A DNA stretch of 64,000 nucleotides from assembly GCF_021287045.1 (NCBI RefSeq), contig NZ_JAJTBG010000003.1, positions 1 to 64,000 of the forward strand. The letters are read 5' to 3'. Shown here one piece after another: positions 11,647 through 20,458 of this stretch (its first letter is position 1; each line of letters begins with the position of its first letter). This DNA comes from Oryzomicrobium sp. (lineage in GTDB: Bacteria > Pseudomonadota > Gammaproteobacteria > Burkholderiales > Rhodocyclaceae). The notes under the pieces were generated by a model. That model did not search any database, had not been told where the DNA came from, and worked only from the letters and a program-made list of their open reading frames with translations. The translations under genes and the position numbers were made by a program.

Positions 11647-12354
11647 ATGAACGCCCCCCGCTCCTTCTTCATCGCCGGCACCGACACCGAGATCGGCAAG
11701 ACCTTCACCACCGCCCTGCTGCTGCGCAGCGCCCGCCTGGCCGGCCTCACCGCCCTGGGCATGAAGCCGGTGGCCGCCGGGGTGGATGCCAACGGCCGCA
11801 ACGACGACGTGGAAGCCATCCTCGCCGCCAGCAGCTTCCAGCCCCCCCGGGACGACGTGAATCCCTTTCTCTACCGGGCCCCGGTGTCGCCCCACATTGC
11901 CGCCCGGGACGAAGGACGGCCGGTGGATCTGGCAATGATCGCGGCCGCCTACCGGCGCCTCGCTGCCCAGGCCGACCTGGTGCTGGTGGAAGGCGTGGGC
12001 GGCTTTCTGGCGCCCCTCTCCGACACGCAAGACGGCGCCGACCTGGCCCGGGCCCTGGGCCTGCCGGTGATCCTGGTGGTGGGCCTGCGCCTGGGCTGCC
12101 TCAACCACGCCCTGCTCACCGCCGAGGCCATCGCCGCCCGGGGGCTGCCCCTGGCCGGCTGGATCGGCAACCACGTGGACCCGGCCATGGCTCGCCAGGA
12201 GGACAACGTGCGCTACCTGCGAGACCGCCTGCATAATGCGTTCGGCCTGCCCTGCCTGGGGCTGGCGCCCCACCTGGCCGAACCCGCCGGCCCAGCCCGG
12301 GAAGCCCGGCTCGACATCATCGCCCGCACCCTGCGCCTGCCCGGCCAGCCCTGA
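11647..12354 (+). CDS. bioD: Dethiobiotin synthetase
   Basis: 235 aa. ATP-dependent carboxylation of DAPA to dethiobiotin. The P-loop is near the N-terminus (AGTDTEIGKTFTTALLL), followed by GMKPVAAGV, YRAPVSPHIAARDEG and VEGVGGFLAPLSD, the usual BioD order. It is the last biotin gene here. bioB (biotin synthase) is absent from the window, so the final step must be encoded elsewhere. There is a 54-bp gap after bioC, and the efflux adaptor gene follows only 18 bp downstream. Confidence 0.97.
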   Translation: MNAPRSFFIAGTDTEIGKTFTTALLLRSARLAGLTALGMKPVAAGVDANGRNDDVEAILAASSFQPPRDDVNPFLYRAPVSPHIAARDEGRPVDLAMIAAAYRRLAAQADLVLVEGVGGFLAPLSDTQDGADLARALGLPVILVVGLRLGCLNHALLTAEAIAARGLPLAGWIGNHVDPAMARQEDNVRYLRDRLHNAFGLPCLGLAPHLAEPAGPAREARLDIIARTLRLPGQP

Positions 12355-12372
12355 CTACGTCCCGTCCACCCC

Positions 12373-13632
12373 ATGCCCAGCCTCAAGCTCACCCGCCAGC
12401 GCCTGCTCATCGCCCTCGTCGCCGTAGCCGTTGTCGTGCTGATCTTCTGGCCCCGGGCCAAGCCGGTGGAAACCGTGACCGTGGCGCGGGGCCCCATCGT
12501 CCAGTCGGTGGTGGCCACCGGCCGGGTGACCACCCCGACCCGCATCGAGATCGGCGCTCAAGTCACCGGCACGGTGGAAACCGTCACCGTGCGCGAGGGC
12601 GACCTGGTCAAGCCCGGCCAGCTGCTCGTCACCCTGCGCGACGACGAAGCCCGGGCCGCCCAGGTCCAGGCCCAGGCGTCCCTGGTGGAAGCCCGGGCGC
12701 GCATCACCCAGCTCGACCGGGTAGCCCAGCCCATGGCCGATCAGGCGGTGCGCCAGGCCGAAGCCAACCTGCGGGTGGCCGAAGCCGAGTACCAGCGCGC
12801 CCAAGCCCTGGTGGCCCAGGGCTTTTACAGCGGCTCCAAGGCCGACGACGCGGCACGCAACCTGGACACCGCCCGGGCCGCCCTGCTCTCGGCCCGGGCC
12901 CAGGCCGAGGGCAACGCCAAGGGCGGCGCCGAGCGCGCCCTGGCGAACGCCCGCCTGGTCCAGGCCGAAGCAGCGCTGAAGGCCGCCCAGGCCCGCCTCG
13001 ACAACCAGCGCCTGACCGCTCCGGAAACCCTGGGCGAGGCCGCCCGGGTACTGACCCGCACGGTGGAGCCCGGCACCATCGCCCAGCCGGGCAAGGTATT
13101 GCTGACCCTGGCCGACCAGGGCGAGACCCGCATCTACGTTGACGTGGACGAGAAGAACCTGCGCTACCTGGCCCCCGGCGCCACGGCGCTCGGCGTGGCC
13201 GACGCCTACCCGGGGGAACGCTTCGACGCCCGGGTGTATTACGTGGCCCCGTCCATCGACCCGAAGAAGGGCACGGTGGAGGTACGCCTGACGGTGCCCA
13301 AGCCCCCCGCCTACCTGCGGCCGGACATGACCGTGTCGGTGGAGATGGTCACCGGGCGCAAGGACGACGCCCTGGTGGTGGCCTCCGACGCGGTGCGGGG
13401 CGCCGACACCCAGGAACCCTGGGTGCTGGCGGTGCAGGACGGCCGGGCGGTGAAGGTGCCGGTCAAGCTCGGCCTCAAGGGCGTGGGCAGCAGCGAGATC
13501 GTCGGCGGCGTCCAGGCCGGCGACATCCTGGTGGTGGCCCAGGCCGCCGCCGGCCCCGGCGACCGGGTCAGCGCCCAGCCCCGGGCCGTCGGCCCCCGGC
13601 GCAATTTCGACGTGCCGGGTCTGTCGCGTTGA
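12373..13632 (+). CDS. Periplasmic adaptor (HlyD/MacA-like) of an ABC exporter
   Basis: 419 aa. An N-terminal membrane anchor (LLIALVAVAVVVLIFW) is followed by a lipoyl-type half motif (VTGTVETVTVREGDLVKPGQLL), an Ala/Arg/Gln-rich coiled coil (about residues 85-215), the second lipoyl half and a beta-barrel domain. In this family the adaptor bridges an inner-membrane transporter and an outer-membrane channel. The next two genes encode an FtsX-type permease and an ATPase, so this is the adaptor of an ABC (MacAB/DevBCA-like) set. The substrate is unknown. No outer-membrane factor gene is adjacent. Confidence 0.9.
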   Translation: MPSLKLTRQRLLIALVAVAVVVLIFWPRAKPVETVTVARGPIVQSVVATGRVTTPTRIEIGAQVTGTVETVTVREGDLVKPGQLLVTLRDDEARAAQVQAQASLVEARARITQLDRVAQPMADQAVRQAEANLRVAEAEYQRAQALVAQGFYSGSKADDAARNLDTARAALLSARAQAEGNAKGGAERALANARLVQAEAALKAAQARLDNQRLTAPETLGEAARVLTRTVEPGTIAQPGKVLLTLADQGETRIYVDVDEKNLRYLAPGATALGVADAYPGERFDARVYYVAPSIDPKKGTVEVRLTVPKPPAYLRPDMTVSVEMVTGRKDDALVVASDAVRGADTQEPWVLAVQDGRAVKVPVKLGLKGVGSSEIVGGVQAGDILVVAQAAAGPGDRVSAQPRAVGPRRNFDVPGLSR

Positions 13633-13672
13633 GCGCCGCTCCATCGGTCCCACCAATCCTGGATACGCCGCC

Positions 13673-14917
13673 ATGGCCCGCCTGATCCGCCCCGGCCCCC
13701 TGCACCTGCCCTTCGAGTGGCTGGTGGCCCTGCGCTTTCTGCGCGAGGGGCGGATGCAGACCTTCCTGATCCTGGCCGGGGTCACCGGCGGGGTGGCGGT
13801 GGTGATTTTCCTCACCCAGCTGATCAACCAGCTCCAGGGCACCATCATCGATAAGGTGCTGGGCTCCCAGGCCCACGTGGTGATCAAGCCCTTGGACGAC
13901 CTGACCCGCCGCGCCCTGCCCGCCGACGCGCCGGTGGCGGCCACGGTGCAACCCCGGGCCCAGCGGCTGCGCCCCCTGGACCAGTGGGAGGCGGTGGCCC
14001 GCCTGGCCGAGGCCACCCCCAACGTGGTGGCCGTTTCGCCGGTGGCCAGCGGGCCGGCTTTCGCCATCCGCGGCGGCGCCAACAAGTCGGTGGCCCTGAT
14101 CGGCATGATCCCGGAGCAGTACCGCCGGGTGGTGAAGATGGACGACTACATGACCCAGGGGCGCTTCGACGTTTCCGGCACCAACGCCCTGATCGGCGTC
14201 GACCTGGCCAAGGATCTGGGGGTGGGCCTGGGCGACAAGCTGCGGGTGCTGGCCGCCGACGGCCGGGACGAGACCCTCACCGTCACCGGCCTGTTCGACA
14301 TGGGCAGCCGGGACATCAACCGGCGCTGGGTGTTCATCACCCTCAAGCTGGCCCAGACCCTGCTCGACCTGCCCGGCTCGGTATCCAACATCGACCTCAC
14401 CGTCACCGACATCTTCGTCGCCGACCAGGTGGCGGCCCGGCTCGGCAACCAGACCGGGCTGACGGTGGAATCCTGGATGCTGACCAACTCGGGCCTGCTC
14501 ACGGCGCTGACCAACCAGAGCGTTTCCAACAACCTGATCCGCACCTTCGTCATCCTCATCGTCGCCCTGGGCATCTCCAGCGTGCTGGTGGTGTCGGTGG
14601 TGCAGAAGCAGAAGGAGATCGGCATCCTGCGGGCCATGGGCACCAGCCGGCAGCGCATTCTCACCGTGTTCCTGCTCCAGGGCGGCATCGTCGGCGCCAT
14701 CGGCTCGGTGGCCGGCACGGCCCTGGCCTTCGGCCTGCTGCACCTGTTCTCCCACATCTACAAGGCGCCGGACGGCTCCCAGCTGTTCTCCGCCCAGCTC
14801 GACCCAATGCTCGCCCTGGCCGCCTGCGGGCTGGCCACGGCGGTGGGGGTGGCCGCCGCCGCCCTGCCGGCGCGGCGCGCCTCCCGCCTCGACCCGGTCC
14901 AGGCGATCCGCGTATGA
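13673..14917 (+). CDS. ABC transporter permease, FtsX/MacB-type
   Basis: 414 aa with four predicted membrane spans: one near residues 25-50, then a large periplasmic domain (about 55-280), then three spans in the last 130 residues. The C-terminal FtsX part is recognisable ([19 protein letters not shown], then [18 protein letters not shown]). This is the LolC/E, MacB and DevC topology, in which the ATPase drives periplasmic movement rather than classic transport. Its stop overlaps the ATPase start (ATGA). Confidence 0.92.
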   Translation: MARLIRPGPLHLPFEWLVALRFLREGRMQTFLILAGVTGGVAVVIFLTQLINQLQGTIIDKVLGSQAHVVIKPLDDLTRRALPADAPVAATVQPRAQRLRPLDQWEAVARLAEATPNVVAVSPVASGPAFAIRGGANKSVALIGMIPEQYRRVVKMDDYMTQGRFDVSGTNALIGVDLAKDLGVGLGDKLRVLAADGRDETLTVTGLFDMGSRDINRRWVFITLKLAQTLLDLPGSVSNIDLTVTDIFVADQVAARLGNQTGLTVESWMLTNSGLLTALTNQSVSNNLIRTFVILIVALGISSVLVVSVVQKQKEIGILRAMGTSRQRILTVFLLQGGIVGAIGSVAGTALAFGLLHLFSHIYKAPDGSQLFSAQLDPMLALAACGLATAVGVAAAALPARRASRLDPVQAIRV

Positions 14918-15627
14918 CCCCGGATACAACCGCCACCGCCGACGCCGGCGCGCCGATCCTGGAACTGCGCGGCATCCGCAAGTCCTACGGCATCGGCACG
15001 CCGGTGGAGACCGAGGTGCTGCATGGCATCGACCTGACCCTGGGCGAGCACGAGTTCGTCGCCCTGACCGGCCCCTCCGGCTCGGGCAAATCGACCCTGC
15101 TCAACCTGATCGGCCTGCTGGAGACGCCCACCCAGGGGGCCCTGCGCATCGCCGGGGACGAAACCACCGTCCTCGACGACGCTGCCCTGACCCGGCTGCG
15201 CGGCCGCGCCATCGGCTTCGTCTTCCAGTTCCACCACCTGCTGCCGGCCTTTTCGGCCCTGGAGAACGTGATGATGCCGGCCATCATCCACCAGGGCATC
15301 GCCACCGACGAGGCCACCGCCCGGGCCGAGGAACTGCTCGCCGCCGTGGGCCTGGCCGGGGCCGGACACAAGAAGCCGGGGGAACTGTCCGGCGGCATGC
15401 AGCAGCGGGTGGCCATCGCCCGGGCCCTGTCCACCCACCCGCGCCTGCTGCTCGCCGACGAGCCCACCGGCAACCTGGACACCAAGACCGCCGACGACAT
15501 CTTCGAGTTGATGCGCCACTTCAACCGGGAACAAGGCAGCGCCTGCCTGATCGTCACCCACGACCCGCGCCTGGCCGCCCGCTGCGACCGGGTGATCGAG
15601 CTAGTGGACGGCCGCCTCACCGCCTGA
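14914..15627 (+). CDS. ABC transporter ATP-binding protein (LolD/MacB-type)
   Basis: 237 aa from the ATG at 14914, which overlaps the permease stop. It has Walker [13 protein letters not shown], a Q-loop ([18 protein letters not shown]), signature LSGGMQQR, Walker [13 protein letters not shown] and the H-loop in IVTHDPR. The [14 protein letters not shown] segment is the LolD/MacB/FtsE signature of mechanotransmission ABC ATPases. It completes an adaptor-permease-ATPase operon of unknown substrate. Confidence 0.95.
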   Translation: MTPDTTATADAGAPILELRGIRKSYGIGTPVETEVLHGIDLTLGEHEFVALTGPSGSGKSTLLNLIGLLETPTQGALRIAGDETTVLDDAALTRLRGRAIGFVFQFHHLLPAFSALENVMMPAIIHQGIATDEATARAEELLAAVGLAGAGHKKPGELSGGMQQRVAIARALSTHPRLLLADEPTGNLDTKTADDIFELMRHFNREQGSACLIVTHDPRLAARCDRVIELVDGRLTA

Positions 15628-15722
15628 GCCATCCCGCCCCTTCGTGAAAGTCGGCGCCAGGCTTGGCTTTCCGGGCACATGCCGCCAAGGTCGGCCACCA
15701 TGGCCGATCTCCAGCCACCCAT

Positions 15723-15760
15723 CGCCGAAAACCGCGCCAATGCTCATTATCCGGGCGGTT
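15723..15760 (+). repeat. Dispersed repeat, diverged copy
   Basis: It contains CCGCGCCAATGCTC followed by ATCCGGGC, in the same order and spacing as CCGCGCCAGTGCTC...CTCCGGGC at 20485-20510. About 23 of 30 aligned positions are identical by eye. Confidence 0.55.
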
Positions 15761-15794
15761 CGTCATATGGCTGAACCACCAGGGATTTTTCACC

Positions 15795-15803
15795 TTATCC
15801 ACA
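15795..15803 (+). promoter_or_regulatory. DnaA-box-like 9-mer (single)
   Basis: An exact TTATCCACA. A weaker inverted match, TGTGGGCAA, lies at 15821-15829. Two sites without dnaA, dnaN or an AT-rich unwinding element are not evidence for an origin. They could be a DnaA-titration or control site, or chance. Confidence 0.3.
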
Positions 15804-15960
15804 GACTGACGCACAGAAACTGTGGGCAAGCGCCGCCTTCCCCGCCGCGAGGCAATGGTAGGAAATGGCTCGGACATGGACGGCGCCTCACCCCGGCCGT
15901 TATGCTCACGGCGTTCCCGGCCCAATCCGGGGTGCCGTGCCATTTCATCCAGGAGCGACC

Positions 15961-16284
15961 ATGACCTTCGTCGATGCGATCAAAAGCGGCTTCACCAACT
16001 ACCTCAATTTCGAGGGCCGGGCCTCCCGGTCCGAATTCTGGTGGTGGGTGCTCTTCGTCTTCCTGGCCAGCCTGGTCACCACCCTCATCCACCACCTGTT
16101 GGGCAACCTGTTCTCCCTGGCGGTGCTGCTGCCCGGCCTGGCGGTCACCGCCCGCCGCCTCCACGACATCGACCGCAGCGGCTGGTGGCAGCTGGTGGGC
16201 ATCATCCCGGTGATCGGCTGGCTGGTGATGGTCTACTGGTGCCTCCAGCCGGCCCGGGAACCCAACCGTTTCGGCACGGCATGA
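15961..16284 (+). CDS. DUF805 family small membrane protein
   Basis: 107 aa. The ATG at 15961 has AGGAG nine bases upstream. It shows the DUF805 pattern: FTNYLNFEGRASRSEFWWW, then hydrophobic spans, then ARRLHDIDRSGWWQL and the last span (IIPVIGWLVMVYWCL). The family is widespread, located in the inner membrane and without a defined function. It is a single-gene unit, with 79 bp to the next start. Confidence 0.92.
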   Translation: MTFVDAIKSGFTNYLNFEGRASRSEFWWWVLFVFLASLVTTLIHHLLGNLFSLAVLLPGLAVTARRLHDIDRSGWWQLVGIIPVIGWLVMVYWCLQPAREPNRFGTA

Positions 16285-16363
16285 CCCGGTGCGCCATGCT
16301 AGCTTGAAGGAAGCCGCCGGCGCTTCCGGCGCCGGCGCCCCCCATCCCCATAGAGCCCTTGCC

Positions 16364-16597
16364 ATGGAAAACGCCATCCACAAACTCAGCGACCTGTTCC
16401 GCCAGCTCGGCCTGGCCGACGACGCGGAATCCATCGACGCCTTCATCGCCGCCCACCGCCCCCTCCCCGCCGGCACGCCCCTGGCCGACGCGCCCTTCTG
16501 GAATCCCGCCCAGGCCCAGTTCCTGCGCGAAGAACTGGGAGACGACGCCGACTGGGCCGAACTGGTGGACGAACTGGCGGCCCGGTTGAGCCGTTGA
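16364..16597 (+). CDS. DUF2789 family protein
   Basis: 77 aa, soluble and acidic. It has the family pattern HKLSDLFRQLGLADDAESID, FIAAHRPLP, LADAPFWNPAQAQFLREEL and DDADWAELVDELAARL, and near-full family length. The function is unknown. A tandem 16-bp repeat begins on its stop codon. Confidence 0.88.
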   Translation: MENAIHKLSDLFRQLGLADDAESIDAFIAAHRPLPAGTPLADAPFWNPAQAQFLREELGDDADWAELVDELAARLSR

Positions 16598-16664
16598 ACC
16601 TCCGAGCCGTTGAACCTCCGAGCCGTTGAACCTCCGAGCCGCTGAACCTCCGAGCCGCTGAACC
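16594..16664 (+). repeat. Tandem 16-bp repeat, four units plus a partial
   Basis: Units TTGAACCTCCGAGCCG at 16594, 16610 and 16626, a one-base variant (CTGAACC...) at 16642, and a fifth partial unit from 16658. The units are contiguous without spacers. The first overlaps the stop codon of the DUF2789 gene and the array ends 16 bp before the next start. Confidence 0.95.
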
Positions 16665-16679
16665 CGCGCCCGGCCGGCA

Positions 16680-16988
16680 ATGCCATTCCCCGACTACCCC
16701 GTCCTGCTGACGGTCGTCCTGATCGCCAACTGGCCGATCTACACCCGCCTCATGCAGTTCTTCTTCGGCGATGCCAGCGGCCTCGCCCAGGCCCTGGGCT
16801 ACTGGGCTCTCCCCGACTTGCTGTCGCTGATCATGAACCGCTACTGGGAAGACCAGTGGGCCGAATTCCGCCTGACCCTGTGGCTCATCCTGTGCGCCGG
16901 CGTGGTGGTGGCCGAATACCGTCTCGCCGCCCTGCTGCTCGACGGCTGGTACGCCCACGTGATGTGCTGCAAACCGGCCGGCCCCTGA
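16680..16988 (+). CDS. Small membrane protein of unknown function
   Basis: 102 aa. Two or three hydrophobic spans are visible (LLTVVLIANWPIYTRLM; LTLWLILCAGVVVAEYRLAALLL) with a charged middle segment (MNRYWEDQWAEFR). I do not recognise a family. Codon use matches the neighbours, and it sits between the tandem repeat and the macrodomain gene with 19 bp to the latter, so it is probably a real gene, but the start is not fixed by a clear ribosome site. Confidence 0.6.
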   Translation: MPFPDYPVLLTVVLIANWPIYTRLMQFFFGDASGLAQALGYWALPDLLSLIMNRYWEDQWAEFRLTLWLILCAGVVVAEYRLAALLLDGWYAHVMCCKPAGP

Positions 16989-17007
16989 TTTAACCTGGCC
17001 CTTCGCC

Positions 17008-17574
17008 ATGCCCCTCATCGCCACCTTCCTCGACGGCCGCATCGCCATTCACGTCGGCGACCTGACGCGCCACGACGTCGATGCCCTGGTCAATGCCGCC
17101 AACGCCACCCTGCTCGGCGGCGGCGGCGTGGACGGCGCCATCCACCGGGCCGGCGGGCCGGCCATCCTGGAGGCCTGCCGGGCCATCCGCGCCAATCGCT
17201 GGCCCGACGGCCTGCCCACCGGCGAGGCGGTGATCACCCCCGGCGGCAACCTGGCGGCGCGCTACGTCATCCATACCGTCGGGCCGGTCTACGGCCGCCA
17301 CGACGGACGGGAGCCGGAACTGCTCGCCAACTGCTACCGCAACGCCCTGGCCCTGGCGGCAGGCAACGGTCTTGCCAGCCTGGCCTTTCCGGCCATCTCC
17401 ACCGGCGTCTACGGCTATCCGGGGGACGAGGCGGCCCAGGTGGTCTCCACCGCCCTGCGCGACGCCCTGACGGAACAACCTGGGCGCACGACCCTGGCCG
17501 CCGTGGCCGAAGTCCGCCTGGTATTCTTCTCCGCCGAGGCGGCGGCGGCCTTCCTCGACCACCAGCGTTTCTAG
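17008..17574 (+). CDS. Macrodomain protein, O-acetyl-ADP-ribose deacetylase-like
   Basis: 188 aa, a single macrodomain of the YmdB/MacroD class. It has GDLTRHDVDALVNAANATLLGGGGVDGAIHRAGGP, of which the NAANATLLGGGGVDGAIH part is the ADP-ribose binding and catalytic loop. It also has TPGGNLAARYVIHTVGPVY and AFPAISTGVYGYP (distal phosphate loop). Enzymes of this class hydrolyse O-acetyl-ADP-ribose and remove mono-ADP-ribose from acidic residues. No partner ADP-ribosyltransferase is nearby, so a toxin-antitoxin role is not suggested. Confidence 0.93.
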   Translation: MPLIATFLDGRIAIHVGDLTRHDVDALVNAANATLLGGGGVDGAIHRAGGPAILEACRAIRANRWPDGLPTGEAVITPGGNLAARYVIHTVGPVYGRHDGREPELLANCYRNALALAAGNGLASLAFPAISTGVYGYPGDEAAQVVSTALRDALTEQPGRTTLAAVAEVRLVFFSAEAAAAFLDHQRF

Positions 17575-17578
17575 CGCC

Positions 17579-18229
17579 ATGCCCGACCTGGTTTTCCGCC
17601 TGGCGCTGCTGGCCCTGGCCTGGCTCGCCTACTTCGCCCTCCATTCCCTGCTCGCCTCCCTGCCGGTCAAGGGCTGGGTCGCCCGGCATCGGCCCGGGGC
17701 CATGCCCGCCTACCGGCTCGGCTTCAACCTGGTGGCCCTGGTCACCCTGGCCTTGCCCCTGGGGCTGCTCTACGGCACGCCCTGGCCGCCGCTGTGGCGC
17801 TGGCAGGGCGTTGGCGCCTGGCTGGCCGACGGCCTGGCCCTGGCCGCCGTGGCGGGCTTCGCCTGGTCCCTGCGCTACTACGACGGGCAGGAATTCCTCG
17901 GCCTGCGCCAATGGCGCGGCCGGGTGCGCCAGGCCGAGGACCAGGAACGTCTGTGCCTCTCGCCCCTGCACCGCTGGGTGCGCCATCCCTGGTACGCCCT
18001 GGCCCTGGTGCTGCTGTGGACCCGCCCCATGGACGCCGGCATGTTGCTCACCGCCCTGCTCGCCACCTTCTACTTCGTCGCCGGCTCACGCCTCGAAGAG
18101 CGCAAGCTGATCGCCCGCCATGGCGACATCTACCGGCACTACCGGGCCTGCGTCCCGGCCTTTGTTCCCCGCCCCTGGCGGCGCCTCACCCCGGCCCAGG
18201 CCGAATCCCTGTTACGCCAGCAAGGTTGA
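17579..18229 (+). CDS. ICMT/PEMT/NnrU-like integral membrane protein
   Basis: 216 aa with about five membrane spans. The C-terminal half (SPLHRWVRHPWYALALVLLW, then GSRLEERKLIARHGDIYRHY) has the RHPWY...LEERKL...YRXY layout of the isoprenylcysteine-carboxylmethyltransferase and phospholipid-methyltransferase superfamily, in which these residues bind S-adenosylmethionine. The N-terminal half (LAYFALHSLLAS) resembles NnrU. It starts 5 bp after the macrodomain stop, so the two are likely cotranscribed. The substrate is unknown. Confidence 0.75.
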   Translation: MPDLVFRLALLALAWLAYFALHSLLASLPVKGWVARHRPGAMPAYRLGFNLVALVTLALPLGLLYGTPWPPLWRWQGVGAWLADGLALAAVAGFAWSLRYYDGQEFLGLRQWRGRVRQAEDQERLCLSPLHRWVRHPWYALALVLLWTRPMDAGMLLTALLATFYFVAGSRLEERKLIARHGDIYRHYRACVPAFVPRPWRRLTPAQAESLLRQQG

Positions 18230-18263
18230 AGGGAAAGCGGCCCCTGGGCTATGCTTCGCCCCC

Positions 18264-18743
18264 ATGCGCCGCCTTCTCGTCCTCTTCCTGATGGTGATCT
18301 TCCCGCTGCAGTCCGTCTGGGCCGCGGTGGGCAGCCTTTGCCAGCACGAAGCGGGACGCACCGCCCAGCAGCATCTCGGCCACCACGCCCACCAGCACCG
18401 GTAAGCGGCTGGCATCGGCGCCGACGATGCCAGCCAGGTCATGGCCGATGCGGCCTTCGCCGCCTGCCCCCACGACAAGGCCGGCCATGGTAGCCACGGC
18501 CACGACGGCACGCCGGCCGACCATGCCGCAGCTGGCACCGGCCACGCAAGCGGTAGTGCATCCGGCAACGGCTTCGACGGCGATTGCGGCACCTGCCACC
18601 TGAGCTGCCTCAGCCTGGTTCTCCTCCCTCCGCCCCTGCCCGCTCTGGGCACGGGCTCGACCCCGCCGCCACGGGCGGTCCCTGCCTTCCTCTCCGCCGT
18701 TCCCGACGGGCCCGAACGGCCCAACTGGGCTCCCGCCGTCTGA
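18264..18743 (+). pseudogene. CzcI-like small periplasmic protein gene with in-frame stop
   Basis: The ATG at 18264 gives a signal peptide (MRRLLVLFLMVIFPLQSVWA) and a CzcI-like His/Cys segment (SLCQHEAGRTAQQHLGHHAH). A TAA at 18402-18404 ends this frame after 46 codons. The same frame then continues without another stop to 18743 with matching composition (AACPHDKAGHGSHGHDG, then CGTCHLSCLSL). Upstream and downstream parts are therefore in register and separated by one nonsense codon, not a frameshift. Intact CzcI-type proteins are small secreted regulators at the head of czc clusters. This is a likely pseudogene, unless the base is a sequencing error or the short 46-aa product suffices. Confidence 0.72.
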
Positions 18744-18985
18744 CCGGCGGGACCCGAACGCACCTTCCCCTGCGCTGACCGGCGCGACGGCCTGACCGTC
18801 CCCGGCCCCGGTTCCACGCCGTCCAGCCCCGCTCGCCCGTCTTGCGCGCCGGCCCATGCCGCGTGCGGGCCGGCCAAGCGGAATGGACGGTACGCAACCG
18901 ACTAGCCGCAGCCCCCTGGCGCCCCACGCGCCCCGCGTTTTCCCCCGCCGGATTCCTCCTCCCCGTTTTGCTTTTGGAGAATCCG

Positions 18986-20458
18986 ATGCGTTGGAACGTA
19001 TCACCCCGACCCGGCAGCCGCCCCCCCGGCCTGGCTGCCCCGGCCATGCCAGAGCGCCCGATCCGCATCGCGCGCATTGTCCGGCTGGCCCTGGCCGCCC
19101 TGCCCCTGCTGGCGGGCGGTGCGGCCACCCCTTTACTGGCCGCCCCGCCGCTGGCGCCGCCGCCCGCACCGGTGGCCGCCGCCCCTTCACCTTCCCCTTC
19201 CATCGGCCAGCCCGGCACCGCCGCGCCGCGCCGCGCCATCGGCCTGGCCGATGCACTCGCCGCCGCCTGGCAGCGCCATCCCGCCGCCCGGGCCCTGAGC
19301 GCCCGGCTCGACGCCTTTGCCGCCCGGGAGGATGCGGCCGCCAGCCTGCTGGCGGAATCGCCCTCCCTGGCGGCGAGCAACCGCAGCGACAAGCTCAACC
19401 GCAACGCCGGCGTCGCCGAATGGGACGTGTCCCTGGCCCTGCCCCTGTGGCTGCCCGGCTACCAGTCCCGCACCCTGGCTCTGGTGGAATCCGAACGCGG
19501 CGCCTTCGCGGCCCTGGTGGACCAGGCCCGCTGGCGCCTCGCCGGCGAGGTGCGGGAAGCCTACTGGCTGGCCCGCCTGGCCGAGAACGAGCGGATCGTC
19601 GCCAACCGCCGCGCCGAGGACGCCGCCCGCCTGAGCGAGGACGTGCGCCGCCGCGTCGCCGCCGGCGAACTGGCCCCCATGGACCTGAACCAGGCCCGGG
19701 GCGCGGAACAGGCCGCCCTGGCGGCCCAGGCCGACGGTGAAGCCCGGGCCCACCGGGCGCGCCGCGCCTTTTCCGCCCTCACCGGCCTTGGCGCCCTGCC
19801 CGAGGAAAGCGCCGCCCGGGAATCGGCCGTCTCAACTCCGGCCCTGGCGCCCGCAGTGCCCTCCACCGCAAGTGTCCCCCTGGCCGCGGACGACGCCGGT
19901 TTCGACGCCCCCCTCGACGAGCGGGAGGCCGCCCATCCGGCCCTCTCACCCCTGGTACGGGCCATCGAGGCGGCCCGCTCCCGCCTGGCCCTGGCCCGGG
20001 GAAACGTGCGCGACGCACCGGAGCTGACCGTGGGCGTGCGCCGCGAGCGGGACAGCTTCGACGGCCCCTGGCTCAACTCGGCCACCGTCGGGGTGCGCAT
20101 CCCCCTCTCCACCGGCGCCCGCAACCGGCCGCGCATCGCCGCCGCCAGCGCCGAGCTGACCGAGGCCGAGGCCACCCTGCCCCTGGAACGGGCCCGGCTC
20201 GCCGCCGAGCAGGACGCCAGCGCCCGGGAGGTGGAGCAATCCGCCGTCGCCCTGGCCCGGGCCGAGCAGCGCCTGGCCTTGGCGGTGGAAACCCAGCGCG
20301 AATACGCCCGGGCCTTCCAGCTCGGCAACATCGACTTGCCCCAGCGCCTGCGCATCGAATTCGACCGCTTCGACGCCGAACTGGCCGCCGCCCGGGCCCG
20401 CATCGAGGCCGCCCGGGCCGTCGCCCGGCACAACCAATCCCTGGGACTCCTGCCATGA
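18986..20458 (+). CDS. czcC: Outer-membrane factor of heavy-metal efflux (CzcC-like, TolC family)
   Basis: 490 aa from the ATG at 18986, which has TTGGAGA upstream. A signal region (LALAALPLLAGGAATPLLAA) and a Pro/Ala-rich segment precede two outer-membrane efflux repeats: IGLADALAAAWQRHPAARAL, and later RAIEAARSRLALARGNVRDAPELTVGVRRERD, the usual CzcC wording. Long Ala/Arg/Glu coiled coils fit the trimeric periplasmic tunnel. It is followed by an overlapping small gene, then the adaptor and the RND pump, giving the czcC-X-B-A order. Confidence 0.9.
   Translation: MRWNVSPRPGSRPPGLAAPAMPERPIRIARIVRLALAALPLLAGGAATPLLAAPPLAPPPAPVAAAPSPSPSIGQPGTAAPRRAIGLADALAAAWQRHPAARALSARLDAFAAREDAAASLLAESPSLAASNRSDKLNRNAGVAEWDVSLALPLWLPGYQSRTLALVESERGAFAALVDQARWRLAGEVREAYWLARLAENERIVANRRAEDAARLSEDVRRRVAAGELAPMDLNQARGAEQAALAAQADGEARAHRARRAFSALTGLGALPEESAARESAVSTPALAPAVPSTASVPLAADDAGFDAPLDEREAAHPALSPLVRAIEAARSRLALARGNVRDAPELTVGVRRERDSFDGPWLNSATVGVRIPLSTGARNRPRIAAASAELTEAEATLPLERARLAAEQDASAREVEQSAVALARAEQRLALAVETQREYARAFQLGNIDLPQRLRIEFDRFDAELAAARARIEAARAVARHNQSLGLLP

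Larger units (their letters stand above)
15628..15960 (+). other. 333-bp intergenic stretch with a dispersed-repeat copy and a DnaA-box-like site
   Basis: No gene is supported here. It holds an imperfect hairpin (GGTCGGCCA/TGGCCGATC, about 15691-15711), a diverged copy of the dispersed repeat also found at 20475 and 49457, and one exact TTATCCACA at 15795-15803. Confidence 0.7.

Noticed and set aside
15795..15829. Replication origin
   Set aside because: Only one exact DnaA box, no AT-rich region, and no dnaA, dnaN, parA or gidA nearby.
16594..16664. CRISPR-like repeat
   Set aside because: Units are directly adjacent with no spacers and only 16 bp long; no cas genes are present.
17008..17574. 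Macrodomain gene as antitoxin of a DarT-type toxin pair
   Set aside because: No ADP-ribosyltransferase gene is adjacent and the protein resembles YmdB-type deacetylases rather than DarG.
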